This document shows positions 1 through 8,479 of a stretch of DNA of 64,000 nt, piece by piece. The notes below the pieces were generated by a model, which was given only the letters and a program-made list of their open reading frames with translations, ran no database searches and was not told the origin of the DNA. The stretch's first letter is position 1, and each line of letters starts with the position of its first letter. The position numbers and the translations under genes are program-made. Location of the stretch: the NCBI GenBank assembly GCA_030152805.1, contig JASLIG010000088.1, forward strand, positions 5,859 to 69,858, given 5' to 3'. Origin of the DNA: Solirubrobacterales bacterium (GTDB taxonomy: Bacteria; Actinomycetota; Thermoleophilia; Solirubrobacterales; 70-9).

Positions 1-596
1 CCAGCGTGCCCTCGGTGATCTACGGCCTGTTGGGTGTCCTGGTGCTCGTGCCTTTTATCGGCAATCACCTGGTCACCGAGTCGCAGAAGTCCTCGGTGGC
101 GGGCGTGATCTCGCTCAGCGGTTACAGCCTGTTCGCGGGGGTGCTGATCCTCACCGTGATGATCGCGCCGCTGATGGTCTCGATCTTCTCCGACGGCCTG
201 CGCTCGGTGCGGCCGGGCTGGCTCGAGGGTTCGCTGGCGCTGGGCGTCAACCGCTGGCGCACGACCTGGAAGATCGCCGTGCGCACCGCCCGTCCGGCGA
301 TCGTCGCCGGCACGGTGCTGGCGGTGGCGCGGGCGATCGGCGAGGCGGTGATGCTGGCGATGGTCTCCGGCTCGGTCGCCTTCGCCCCCAACCCCGCCGA
401 CGGGCTGATCTTCATCTACGAGCCGTCGCGCCCGCTGGCGCCGACGATCGTCAAGAACATCGACTCGCTCGGCTCGGCGCCCTCGAACGCGACGCTGTTC
501 GCGATCGCGGCGATGCTGCTCTTCTCCGCCGCTCTTTTCTCCCTGGCCGGCTGGGTGGCGCGACGGGCGATGCGCAAATACGGGGCGACCGCCTGA
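1..596 (+). CDS. pstC: Phosphate ABC transporter permease PstC, 5' end outside window
   Basis: This is the C-terminal part of an inner-membrane permease of the high-affinity phosphate importer PstSCAB. The reading frame is open from the first bases, so the true start lies upstream. The visible part has several hydrophobic segments and the cytoplasmic loop typical of binding-protein-dependent permeases (EGSLALGVNRWRT, then a GxxxAVARAIGEAVML stretch), which contacts the ATPase. Its TGA stop overlaps the pstA ATG by one base, so translation is probably coupled. PstC rather than PstA is inferred from order and from the IYGLLGVLVLVPF segment. PstS is not in view and is expected upstream. Confidence 0.93.
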   Translation, partial: SVPSVIYGLLGVLVLVPFIGNHLVTESQKSSVAGVISLSGYSLFAGVLILTVMIAPLMVSIFSDGLRSVRPGWLEGSLALGVNRWRTTWKIAVRTARPAIVAGTVLAVARAIGEAVMLAMVSGSVAFAPNPADGLIFIYEPSRPLAPTIVKNIDSLGSAPSNATLFAIAAMLLFSAALFSLAGWVARRAMRKYGATA

Positions 597-1600
597 TGGA
601 CTCATCGGTCGCGGTTCCGCCCGCGGATCGCCCGTCCGCGCCCACTCCGCCGCCACAGCAGCAGCGCAAGCAGGCCGTCGAGGGCAGCGCCACCTGGCAG
701 CTCTCCGATCGCATCGGCCTGGCGATCTGCTGGGGCCTCGGCCTGCTCTTCTGCGCGATCGCGGTGGCGATCGTCGTCTACCTCTTCCTGCAGGGCGTCA
801 AGTACCTGAAGCCCTCGATGCTGGTCACACCGGCCACGGGCGGTTTTGCCCAGAGCGAATCAGGCGGCTTCTCCGACGCCTTCCTCGGCACCCTGATCGT
901 CGCCGTGATGGGGATCTCCCTGGCGCTGCCGGCCGGCGTCGGGGTCGCGGTCTGGCTGGTCGAGTACGGCCGGCCGGCGGCGCTGGCGCGGGTCACCGAA
1001 TCGACGATTGAGGCGATCGCCGGCATCCCCTCGATCGTGCTCGCCCTCTTCGGCACGGTGATCTTCTCCAGCACCGCCCTTGGCTTCCTCAGCCGCAGCT
1101 CAGAAGGCGTCGTCTTCGGCCGCTCCTTCTTTGCCGCCTCGGCGATGCTCTCCCTCGTCGCCCTGCCGCTGGTCGTCGCCAGTACTCGCGAGGGACTGAA
1201 CGCGATCCCCCAGCACGTGCGCGAGGCCTCCTACGCGGTCGGCAAGACGAAGATCGCGACGGTGAGGCGGATCCTGCTGCCCACGGCTCGCCCACAGGTC
1301 GCGACCGGCGCGATGCTCGGGCTCGGCCGCATCATCGGCGACACGGCGATCATCGTCGTCCTCCTCGGCGCCACGCAGAACTTCGCGCCGGTCGGCAACA
1401 CCTTCCCGCTCAACTACCTGCGTGGGGCGGGGACGACGCTGACCAACTTCGTCTACGAGGCTTCCCCGACCGGGAACCTCAACCAGCCGCAGAAGGCCTA
1501 CGCGGCGGCCTTCGTCCTGCTGCTGATGGTGCTGGCCCTGAACGCGGCCGTCGATGTCGTCCACCGCCGCGCCCGAAAGGTAGGAACGTGGAGCCACTGA
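596..1600 (+). CDS. pstA: Phosphate ABC transporter permease PstA
   Basis: Second membrane subunit of the phosphate importer, 334 aa. A proline/glutamine-rich cytoplasmic N-terminus of about 40 residues precedes the first membrane helix near residues 45-65. The permease core follows, with the IPSIVLALFG segment and the coupling loop EASYAVGKTKIATVRRILLPTA that docks on PstB. The length is slightly above the usual 280-300 aa because of the N-terminal tail. It overlaps pstC at its start, and the pstB start lies inside its last codons, so the three genes form one translationally coupled operon. Confidence 0.95.
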   Translation: MDSSVAVPPADRPSAPTPPPQQQRKQAVEGSATWQLSDRIGLAICWGLGLLFCAIAVAIVVYLFLQGVKYLKPSMLVTPATGGFAQSESGGFSDAFLGTLIVAVMGISLALPAGVGVAVWLVEYGRPAALARVTESTIEAIAGIPSIVLALFGTVIFSSTALGFLSRSSEGVVFGRSFFAASAMLSLVALPLVVASTREGLNAIPQHVREASYAVGKTKIATVRRILLPTARPQVATGAMLGLGRIIGDTAIIVVLLGATQNFAPVGNTFPLNYLRGAGTTLTNFVYEASPTGNLNQPQKAYAAAFVLLLMVLALNAAVDVVHRRARKVGTWSH

Positions 1601-2529
1601 CTCCGGACCTGTCCCCCCTTGGTCCGCCGCCGATTCGGCGGCTGCCGCTCGAGGACACGCCGCCCGCGCAGGAGGTGGCGCCACCAGCGGCGACCAGGAG
1701 AGAGGGCAACGGGGCGGCGCCTGCCTCCGGCGGCTTTACGGGGGCGCGGCGCTCGATCGGGGCGCCGCAGTTCTCGATCCGGCGTATGGAGATCGACGAC
1801 GTCTCGGTCTCCTACGCGGACCGCGAAGCGGTCAAGTCGGTCTCGCTGCCGGTGCGCCAGGGCGAGGTGCTGGCCTTGATCGGTCCCTCCGGCTGCGGCA
1901 AGACGACCATGCTGCGCTCGCTCAACCGGCTCACCGAGCTGACCCGCACGGCGACCCTGACCGGCCGCATCCTGCTCGACGACGTCGACATCCGCCTGAT
2001 CGAGCCGACCCTGCTGCGGCGCCGGGTGACGATGGTCTTCCAGCAGCCCAACCCCTTCCCGATGAGCGTTTTCGACAACATCGCCTACGTCCTGCGCGAG
2101 CAGGGCTCGCGGCGGATGCGCAAGAAGACGCTCGAGCCAAAGGTCCACAGCGCCCTGCAGCGGGCCGGGCTCTTCGACGAGGTCAAGGACAACCTCGACC
2201 ATCCCGCGCTGCGGCTCTCGGGGGGCCAGCAGCAGCGGCTCTGCATCGCCCGCGCGCTCGCCGCCGAGCCCGAGGTGCTGCTGCTCGACGAGCCCTGCTC
2301 GGCGCTCGACCCACAGTCGACGCAGGTGATCGAGGACCTGATCGTGAAGCTGCGCGACGACGTCGCCGTCGTCATCGTCACCCACAACCTGCAGCAGGCC
2401 TACCGGATCGCCGACCACGTCGCCTTTATGTATCTCGGCGAGCTGGTCGAGTACGGCAGCGCGACGTCCCTCTTCGGCTCACCCCGGGAGCAGCGCACCA
2501 AGGAGTACGTGAGCGGTGCGTTCGGCTAG
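1588..2529 (+). CDS. pstB: Phosphate ABC transporter ATP-binding protein PstB
   Basis: ATPase that powers phosphate import. Walker A is GPSGCGKTT at residues 99-107, followed by a Q-loop (FQQPNPFP), the signature LSGGQQQR, Walker B LLLDEPCSALD and the switch His in VTHN. The GTG at 1588 gives 313 aa with a proline-rich tail of about 66 residues before the ABC fold. An in-frame ATG at 1786 (MEIDDVSV) would give the usual length of about 250 aa, so the start is uncertain. I keep the longer form because it overlaps pstA by 13 bases, as other junctions in this operon do. The next gene starts inside its last codons. Confidence 0.93.
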   Translation: MEPLTPDLSPLGPPPIRRLPLEDTPPAQEVAPPAATRREGNGAAPASGGFTGARRSIGAPQFSIRRMEIDDVSVSYADREAVKSVSLPVRQGEVLALIGPSGCGKTTMLRSLNRLTELTRTATLTGRILLDDVDIRLIEPTLLRRRVTMVFQQPNPFPMSVFDNIAYVLREQGSRRMRKKTLEPKVHSALQRAGLFDEVKDNLDHPALRLSGGQQQRLCIARALAAEPEVLLLDEPCSALDPQSTQVIEDLIVKLRDDVAVVIVTHNLQQAYRIADHVAFMYLGELVEYGSATSLFGSPREQRTKEYVSGAFG

Positions 2530-2713
2530 CCACACCAGGTATCGGGCGGCGCTGCTGACCGCGTTCGCGCTGCTGCTCGCGGTCGCCGTCGCCGGCTGTC
2601 AGACCACGCAGGAAACGGCGGCGCTGAAGCAAGCGGAATCGAAGCGGATCCTCGAAAAACGCGAACGGAGGCACCGCGCCAAGGCCCACGACAAAGGAAG
2701 CGAAAAGCGATGA
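2516..2713 (+). CDS. Small predicted lipoprotein
   Basis: A 65-aa protein starting at a GTG inside the end of pstB. An N-terminal basic stretch and hydrophobic segment end in a lipobox (AVAGC) at about residues 24-28, so it is probably a secreted lipid-anchored peptide. The mature part is about 38 residues of charged, Lys/Arg/Glu-rich sequence likely to form a helix. No family is recognised. Its stop overlaps the ATG of the next gene (ATGA), so it sits in the Pst operon by coupling. A role in phosphate uptake is suggested only by position. Confidence 0.7.
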   Translation: MRSASHTRYRAALLTAFALLLAVAVAGCQTTQETAALKQAESKRILEKRERRHRAKAHDKGSEKR

Positions 2714-3369
2714 ACGTGCCGCTCGATCACCCTCTGGCCGGCCCGGGTCAATACGAGTCCTGCGAGGAGTGCGGAACGCCGCTCGACCCGCAGCAGCGCT
2801 ACTGCGTCAATTGCGCCGCGCGCCGCGGCAACGGGGCCAACCCGTCATCGCGCTACTTCGCCGCGATGAGCAAGCGCGCCCATCGGCCGGCGCCACGTCC
2901 GCCCGCGAAAGCCGCTTCGAACGGCCGGGCGGCTGCCGTTGGTTTCTTCGCCCTGCTGCCAATCGCGGTTGCGATCGGCGTCGTGGTCGGCCGCGGTGGC
3001 AACGACAGTGGCGAAAACGAGGCGCTGCTGGAAGCACTGCGCAATCAGCCGGCGACGGTCGCGGGGACCAGCGCCGGCGCAACGAGCGCCGCGAGCGCCG
3101 ACAAGGCGAAAAAAGCAAGGCAGGCGAAGAAGTCGACCAAGGGCGGAGGCAAGGTCGTGGCAAAGACCAGCAACGGCACCGTTCACCAGGTGCTCGGCTA
3201 CAAGCCGCCGGCGAAGAAGGTTGAGGAAGACACCCGGCTGGTTGAAGAAAACCCCGAACAGACGGGCGCCAACTACATCAAAGCGCAGCAGAACCTGCCC
3301 GACGTGATCGTCGTCGGCGGCGAAGGCGGCTCCGCGCCAGCGGCGGCCGGAGGGGCGGGGGAACCATGA
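2710..3369 (+). CDS. Zinc-ribbon membrane protein of the Pst operon
   Basis: A 219-aa protein. Residues 18-35 form a zinc ribbon with two Cys pairs (C18, C21, C32, C35: CEECGTP then YCVNC). A basic Pro/Arg linker follows, then one transmembrane helix near residues 77-95 and a long Ala/Gly/Lys-rich outer region ending in a Gly/Ala tail. The predicted layout is a cytoplasmic zinc ribbon, one membrane pass and a disordered exterior. It is coupled to the preceding lipoprotein and the next gene by ATGA overlaps. Function unknown; a scaffold or sensor linked to the phosphate operon is only a guess. Confidence 0.7.
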   Translation: MNVPLDHPLAGPGQYESCEECGTPLDPQQRYCVNCAARRGNGANPSSRYFAAMSKRAHRPAPRPPAKAASNGRAAAVGFFALLPIAVAIGVVVGRGGNDSGENEALLEALRNQPATVAGTSAGATSAASADKAKKARQAKKSTKGGGKVVAKTSNGTVHQVLGYKPPAKKVEEDTRLVEENPEQTGANYIKAQQNLPDVIVVGGEGGSAPAAAGGAGEP

Positions 3370-3665
3370 GCGAGGACCTGCGCGCGCAGCGCGATCGGCT
3401 GCTGGAGAAGTTCACGATCATGCAGACTGACCTCGGGGGCGCCTTTTACGAGATGGCGATCCGCGACCACGTGCGGATGGACGTGCTCACACGCAAGGCC
3501 GCCGAGCTGCAGCGGGTCGACGCCGAGCTGCTGGCCCTGGAGCGGGCACTCGAGCTGCAGCGCTCCGATGCCGCCGGCCTCTGCCCCAAGTGCAGCTCGC
3601 CCTACGACGCGGCGGATCGCTTCTGCCCACAGTGCGGGCACTCGCTGACGGCGGTGAAGGCATGA
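3366..3665 (+). CDS. Coiled-coil protein with C-terminal zinc ribbon
   Basis: A 99-aa soluble protein. The first 65 residues are charged and helical (probable coiled coil). The last 30 carry a zinc ribbon with two CPxC pairs (CPKC and CPQCGHSL). It starts at the ATGA overlap with the preceding zinc-ribbon gene and ends in an ATGA overlap with the phosphoesterase-like gene. Two adjacent zinc-ribbon proteins in one coupled operon suggest they work together, perhaps by pairing. No specific family is recognised. Confidence 0.7.
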   Translation: MSEDLRAQRDRLLEKFTIMQTDLGGAFYEMAIRDHVRMDVLTRKAAELQRVDAELLALERALELQRSDAAGLCPKCSSPYDAADRFCPQCGHSLTAVKA

Positions 3666-5011
3666 AGGCGACGATCGCAAGCCAGGCCCGCCGTGCAATC
3701 GCCGCGGCGGCGACGCTGACCGGAAAGCGCTTCGGCCTGCTCGTTGCCTCCTCGGTGGTGGCGACCTCGGCGATCGTCGCCAGCGCGATGACCGGGACGG
3801 GGGGGAGCGGGGCGCTGGCCGCGCTGCTCGGTCGCAGCCTCGCCGCCGCCGGCGCTCCGGCCGCGAGCTCCTCGCCGCCGGCAACGAGCCCCGCGCCGAG
3901 TCCGCCGAGCTCTCAGCGGCAAGCGACCTCGCCCGCGCCCGAACCGTCCTACTCGCCACCGGCAGCCCCCGCAGCGGCGCCGGAACCGGCCCCCGCACCG
4001 GCGACAAAGCCTGCGAAGACGCCGGCCGAACCGGCCGGGGAAGCGGGGCCGGTCAAGCACGTCTTCGTGATCTCGCTGACCAGCCCCGGCTACGAGCGGT
4101 CCTTCGGCGCCCAGTCGCAGATGCCCTATCTCTCGGGCACCCTGCGCCCGCAGGGCGAGCTGCTCGAGAACTACACGCTGCTCGATCCCGGAGCCCTGCC
4201 CAACGGGATCGCTGCGATCGGCGGCCAGCCGCCGAACCCGGCGACCGAGGCAGGCTGCCCCGGATACGAAGCGTTCACCGCCGCGCCGAACGCCAAGGGC
4301 GTGCTCAGCGCCCCCGGCTGCGTTTACCCGGTCGAAACGCTTACGATCGCTGACCAACTCACGCTGGCCCACCTCGGCTGGCGCGCCTACGAGGCCGGCA
4401 TGGCCGACGACTCCGGCAAACCGGCGAACTGCGTCCACCCGGATCCGGGCGAGCCGAGCACCGCCGCTCAGGCCGGCGGCTACGCGGCAAGCCAGAACCC
4501 CTTTGCCTACTTCCACTCGCTGCTCGACCTCGGCGACTGTGCCGCCAACGACATCCCGCTCGCGCAGCTGAGCAAGGATCTCGCCAAGGCCGAGAGGACG
4601 CCGAGCTACTCGTTCATCGCTCCGACCCCCTGCGAATCGGGCAGCGTGGGCCAGTGCGTTGCCGGCGCAGTGGAAGGGGCAGCCGCCGCCGATGCCTTCC
4701 TCTCCGCCTGGGTGCCAAAGATCCTCGCCTCGCCCGCCTACAAGGCGGACGGCGTCCTCATCGTCAGCTTCTCCGCCGCGAACCCCGCGAGCCCTGGCGA
4801 CCCGGCGCCCGCCGCAGAACCCCTGCACACCGGCGCCCTGCTGCTCTCGCCCTTCGCCGCGCCCGGCGGCACCGATCCGGGGCCCTACGACCCGTACTCG
4901 GTGCTTCGCTCCAGCGAGGACTTCTTCGGCCTCGATCCACTCGGCCTCGCCGCCGGCACCAAGGTCAAATCCTTCGCACCCCGCCTCACCCAGCAGAACG
5001 GCGGCGACTAG
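3662..5011 (+). CDS. Secreted phosphoesterase-fold protein, probably catalytically degenerate
   Basis: A 449-aa protein with a signal or anchor segment near residues 22-45, a Pro/Ala/Ser-rich linker to about residue 130, then a domain resembling the AcpA/phospholipase C-type phosphoesterase family. HVFVISL at 133-139 matches the first strand, LPNGIAAIGG the nucleophile region, and SYSFIAPTPC and GVLIVSFSA the later strands. Family members normally carry Glu/Asn after the first strand, Asp/His in the third motif and an FDE motif. Here these read SLTSPGYE, TPCESGS and FSAANP, so the metal ligands appear lost. The chosen ATG overlaps the previous stop (ATGA). It is the last gene of the Pst-linked operon. 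Confidence 0.72.
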   Translation: MKATIASQARRAIAAAATLTGKRFGLLVASSVVATSAIVASAMTGTGGSGALAALLGRSLAAAGAPAASSSPPATSPAPSPPSSQRQATSPAPEPSYSPPAAPAAAPEPAPAPATKPAKTPAEPAGEAGPVKHVFVISLTSPGYERSFGAQSQMPYLSGTLRPQGELLENYTLLDPGALPNGIAAIGGQPPNPATEAGCPGYEAFTAAPNAKGVLSAPGCVYPVETLTIADQLTLAHLGWRAYEAGMADDSGKPANCVHPDPGEPSTAAQAGGYAASQNPFAYFHSLLDLGDCAANDIPLAQLSKDLAKAERTPSYSFIAPTPCESGSVGQCVAGAVEGAAAADAFLSAWVPKILASPAYKADGVLIVSFSAANPASPGDPAPAAEPLHTGALLLSPFAAPGGTDPGPYDPYSVLRSSEDFFGLDPLGLAAGTKVKSFAPRLTQQNGGD

Positions 5012-5047
5012 GGAGCCGGTGGCGGGCCGCTCTAGGATGGCCCGCAT

Positions 5048-5290
5048 ATGCCCGAGCCCTCGCAGCGGACCAACTGGCGCGCCTGGATCGTCGGTGTCCT
5101 CGTCGCGCTCGTCGTCATCGTCGCCCTGCAGAACTCCCAGCAGGTGCGGGTCGACGTCCTCTTCGTCACCGTCGATGCGCCGTTGATCGTCATCCTCCTC
5201 GCCGCCGTCGCGATCGGCGCCCTGATCGGCTACGTCGCCCCGCTGATCCGCCGTCACCGACGCGACGAGACCAAGCGCCTCTCCTCCTGA
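5048..5290 (+). CDS. LapA-domain (DUF1049) small membrane protein
   Basis: An 80-aa protein with two membrane helices (about residues 12-28 and 40-60) joined by the short hydrophilic turn NSQQVRVDVLFVTVDAP. This is the characteristic NxxxVxVxFxxxxxxxPL pattern of LapA/DUF1049 proteins. It ends in a basic cytoplasmic tail. In Proteobacteria LapA helps lipopolysaccharide assembly; the role in actinobacteria is unknown. It stands alone, 36 bases after the phosphoesterase-like gene. Confidence 0.8.
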   Translation: MPEPSQRTNWRAWIVGVLVALVVIVALQNSQQVRVDVLFVTVDAPLIVILLAAVAIGALIGYVAPLIRRHRRDETKRLSS

Positions 5291-5426
5291 GCGCCAGCCC
5301 GCCTCAGCGCCCCGCCGCTGTTGGATAGCGGCCGGTTTGCGGTGCGGGATATCGGGGAAAAGCCGAACACGATCCTGGGGAATACCCCTGATGACCGAGG
5401 GCCGGACCGGCTGGACAATCGAGCTG

Positions 5427-6104
5427 ATGATTCGAGGGCGAGAGGGTGACACCGGGGCGAGTCGCTTCGCGGACCGCCACGACGCCGGCCGCAGGCTCAC
5501 GGCCCGGCTCCTGCCCTTGGCTGAGGAGCGCCCGGTCGTCGTCGGCCTGCCCCGTGGCGGGGTGCCGGTGGCCGAGGAGATCGCGATTGCGCTGGGCGCG
5601 CCGTTGGAGATCCTCGCCGTGCGCAAGCTCGGTGCTCCGCACAACCCCGAGTACGGCATCGGCGCGATCGCCGAGGGAGGCACGCGCGTCTTCGACCCCG
5701 AGGCGCTCGCCGTGCTGGGCATCGACAACCGCGCCCTGGAAGAGCTCGTGGCGCGCGAGAGCGCCGAGCTGCGGCGCCGGGTCGATGCCTACCGCGCCGG
5801 TCGCGAGCCCCTGCCGCTGCGGCGACGCACCGTGATCGTCGTTGACGACGGGGTGGCGACGGGCGTAACCGACACCGCCGCCCTGCGCGCGGTCCGCCGC
5901 CGTCAGCCCCACCGCCTGATCCTTGCCGTCCCCGTTTGCGCCCCCGACTCGGCCGCGCGGCTGCGCGGCGAGGCGGACGAGGTGGTCTGCCTGCTCGAAC
6001 CGCACCAGCTCTACGGTGTCGGCCAGTGGTACCGGGACTTCTCGCAAGTCTCCGACGCCGAGGTCATCGCCGCGCTCGGCACGGTGGGGAACGCCGCCGC
6101 CTGA
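5427..6104 (+). CDS. Phosphoribosyltransferase-domain protein
   Basis: About 225 aa from the ATG at 5427; ATG 5391 would add 12 residues and is also possible. The fold of a type I phosphoribosyltransferase is visible: an N-terminal flexible-loop region with LPRGGVPVAEEIA, and the PRPP-binding loop VIVVDDGVATGVT, where the two Asp bind ribose phosphate and Mg. This subfamily (stand-alone, or fused to hydrolases or erythromycin-esterase-like genes) has no settled substrate. It has its own intergenic space and no obvious operon partner. Confidence 0.82.
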   Translation: MIRGREGDTGASRFADRHDAGRRLTARLLPLAEERPVVVGLPRGGVPVAEEIAIALGAPLEILAVRKLGAPHNPEYGIGAIAEGGTRVFDPEALAVLGIDNRALEELVARESAELRRRVDAYRAGREPLPLRRRTVIVVDDGVATGVTDTAALRAVRRRQPHRLILAVPVCAPDSAARLRGEADEVVCLLEPHQLYGVGQWYRDFSQVSDAEVIAALGTVGNAAA

Positions 6105-6183
6105 GCTGGGTCACGGGAAAGCCGCAACCTATCGGCGGGTTCCTGCGGATGGAGCGTCGCCGCCGCGGCCCTAGGCTCGATGG

Positions 6184-7290
6184 ATGTCGACCGACGGAGA
6201 TCGCGGCGAGAAACAACGGGTCCTGATCGCCGGCGGTGGTGTCGCCGGCATTGAGGCGGCGCTGGCCCTGCAGGATCTCGCCGCGGGGCGGGTCGCGGTC
6301 GACATCTACGATCCGCTGCCCGAGTTCGTCTTCAAGCCGTTTGCGATCGGTGAGCCCTACGGCGCCTCTCGCTCATTTCGCTACCGGACCCGGCGCCTCT
6401 GCGAGCGCAGCGGCGCTTCTTTTCACGCCGGCAGCATCGCCTCGGTCGATCCCCGGCGGAAGCAGGCGGTGACCGGGGATGGCGAGCGCCTGTCCTATGA
6501 CTTTCTCGTCGTCGCCAGTGGGGCGCGGATGCTCTGGGCGGTGCCGGGTGCCGTCACCTTTTGGGGCGTCGCCGACGAAGGCCTCCTCGGCGACGCGATC
6601 GTCGATCTGCGCGCCGGCTCCTTGCGCCACGTCGTCTTTGCCATGCCCGCTGGTCACAGCTGGGTCCTGCCGCTCTATGAGCTGGCCCTGCTGGCGGCAA
6701 CCGATGCGGCGAAGCGGCGTCGCGGCGAGACGCGGGTGACCATCGTCACCCCCGAGGGGGCGCCGCTGGAGGCGCTCGGTCGCGGTATTCGCGAGCCGTT
6801 CCTGGCGATGCTGGCCGATCGCGGCGTCGAGGTGATCGCGGGCACGCGGCCGCTCAGATTCGAGCACGGACGCCTGCGAATCGCGCCGGGGGCGCCGATC
6901 GACGCCGACGCGGCGATCGCGCTGCCGCGCCTCGAGGGCAGGCGCATCGCCGGCATCCCGCACGACGACGAGGGGTTCATCGGCGTCGACGGGCATTGCG
7001 CCGTGCCTGGCTGCGACCGCCTGTATGCGATCGGTGACGTCACCGACCTTCCGGTCAAGCAGGGCGGCCTCGCCACCCAGCAGGCCGACACCGCCGCCGA
7101 AGCGATCGCGGCGGCCGTGGGCGCGGACGTTCGTCCCCAGTCCTTCGATCCGATCCTGCACGGGATTCTCTGGACCGGACGCAGGACCACCGCGCGCTAC
7201 CTGACGCCGCTCGTCGATGCAATCGAAGGCGAGACCGGCCCACCGGTCGGCTTCGCGGTCGGTTCCTTTGGGCCGGCCCAGGCACGTTAG
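6184..7290 (+). CDS. FAD-dependent pyridine nucleotide-disulfide family oxidoreductase
   Basis: A 368-aa flavoprotein. The N-terminal Rossmann motif VLIAGGGVAGIEAA (about residues 13-26) binds the FAD ADP part. A second motif, LYAIGDVTDLPVKQGGLA near residues 280-297, is the C-terminal FAD-binding ATG/GD element. The middle lacks a clear GxGxxG NAD motif and redox-active Cys pair. It resembles type II NADH dehydrogenase or sulfide:quinone reductase-like proteins without the catalytic cysteines, so substrate and acceptor are unknown. It stands alone upstream of the methyltransferase gene. Confidence 0.8.
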   Translation: MSTDGDRGEKQRVLIAGGGVAGIEAALALQDLAAGRVAVDIYDPLPEFVFKPFAIGEPYGASRSFRYRTRRLCERSGASFHAGSIASVDPRRKQAVTGDGERLSYDFLVVASGARMLWAVPGAVTFWGVADEGLLGDAIVDLRAGSLRHVVFAMPAGHSWVLPLYELALLAATDAAKRRRGETRVTIVTPEGAPLEALGRGIREPFLAMLADRGVEVIAGTRPLRFEHGRLRIAPGAPIDADAAIALPRLEGRRIAGIPHDDEGFIGVDGHCAVPGCDRLYAIGDVTDLPVKQGGLATQQADTAAEAIAAAVGADVRPQSFDPILHGILWTGRRTTARYLTPLVDAIEGETGPPVGFAVGSFGPAQAR

Positions 7291-7316
7291 CCGCGCCGTC
7301 CGGGCATGATGGAGCG

Positions 7317-8051
7317 GTGAGTGACCCCGTCGTCCAGCGCTACCGCGCCGCCCGCCGAGACCGTGAGTTGGCCCTGATCGAGGGATTTCACGCGCTCAAG
7401 CACGCGTTGCGCTTCGGCGCCGAGGTGATCGAGGCGGTGGCGGTCGACGCCGCCGAGCTGGAACGGCTGGCGCGGGAGCTCGCCCCCGACCTCGAGGGCA
7501 CGCTGGCTGAGCGGACGGCGCCAGTGGGGGCGGACCTGCTCGCCCAGCTGGTCCCACACGCACCCCGCACGGGCGTGATCGCGATCGCCCGGCGCCCCGC
7601 CGTCGATGTCGCCGCCACAATCGCCGACTCGCGCCCGGCGCCGCTGGTGCTGCTCGAGGACCCGCGCACGATGGGCAACATGGGCGCCTGCGTGCGGGTC
7701 GCGGCGGCGGCCGATGCGGCCGGCGTGCTGACGACGGGCAGCAACGATCCCTGGCATCCGGAGGCGCTGCGCGGCGCCGCTGGGCTCCACTTCGCGCTGC
7801 CGGTCGCCCCGGTCGCCTCGGTTCCCTCGAGCGACCGCCCGCTCGTCGCGATCGATCCCGAGGGCGAGCCGCTCGGCGCCGGCGACCTCGACCCGCGCTC
7901 GATTTTCGCCTTCGGCACGGAGCGCTACGGGCTCAGCGACGGGTTGCTCGAGCGCGCCGACGCCCGCCTCGCGATCCCAATGCGGGAGGGCGTCTCCAGC
8001 CTCAACCTGGCGACGGCGGTCTCCGCCGTGCTCTTCTCGCGGTCGCTTTGA
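7317..8051 (+). CDS. TrmH/SpoU-family RNA 2'-O-methyltransferase
   Basis: A 244-aa SPOUT-class methyltransferase starting at a GTG six bases after a GGAG ribosome site. An N-terminal substrate-binding domain (about 1-85) is followed by the trefoil-knot catalytic domain. Motif 1 is VLLEDPRTMGNMGACVRVAAA with the Asn-Arg pair, motif 2 is FAFGTERYGLSDGLL, and motif 3 is IPMREGVSSLNLATAVSAVLF. These are the three SpoU motifs that bind S-adenosylmethionine in the knot. The target is 23S rRNA or tRNA ribose; which nucleotide cannot be told. Confidence 0.88.
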   Translation: MSDPVVQRYRAARRDRELALIEGFHALKHALRFGAEVIEAVAVDAAELERLARELAPDLEGTLAERTAPVGADLLAQLVPHAPRTGVIAIARRPAVDVAATIADSRPAPLVLLEDPRTMGNMGACVRVAAAADAAGVLTTGSNDPWHPEALRGAAGLHFALPVAPVASVPSSDRPLVAIDPEGEPLGAGDLDPRSIFAFGTERYGLSDGLLERADARLAIPMREGVSSLNLATAVSAVLFSRSL

Positions 8052-8084
8052 ACCTGGGCGCCCGTGCCTTCGTAGACAGGGCCG

Positions 8085-8423
8085 ATGAAGAGGATCGCTG
8101 CCGCCATCGCCCTCGTCATGGTGCTGCTCGCCAGCCAGGCCGCCCCCGCGGCGGGACCGGCGCCGGCCCAGTCCAGTGCCTCGAAAACGGTCACCATCGA
8201 CAACTTCGAATTCATGCCCGGCAAGCTGCAAGTGAGCAAGGGCACGCGGGTCGTCTTCGCCAACACCTCGGGCACCACTCACACCGCTACCGACAAGGGC
8301 GCCTTCGACACCGGTCGCATCAAGGCGGGCAAGTCGGTGGCGGTGCGCTTCCAGCAGAAGGGGACATTCAGCTATCACTGCAAGATCCACCCCTTCATGC
8401 ATGGCAAGATCGTCGTCGGCTGA
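8085..8423 (+). CDS. Amicyanin/plastocyanin-like cupredoxin, secreted
   Basis: A 112-aa type 1 copper protein. A signal peptide covers residues 1 to about 23 (cleavage near APAAG). The domain has the expected copper ligands: His66 in TTHTATD, then Cys99, His102 and Met105 in CKIHPFM. The Cys-x2-His-x2-Met spacing is that of amicyanin. It probably carries electrons outside the membrane. No obvious oxidase or dehydrogenase partner is adjacent. A second, different cupredoxin is encoded near 15.6 kb. Confidence 0.9.
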   Translation: MKRIAAAIALVMVLLASQAAPAAGPAPAQSSASKTVTIDNFEFMPGKLQVSKGTRVVFANTSGTTHTATDKGAFDTGRIKAGKSVAVRFQQKGTFSYHCKIHPFMHGKIVVG

Positions 8424-8479
8424 GGTAGCGTGCGCATAGCGCTTTTTGCGCATTCCGTAACCAGCCGAAAGGAATCACC

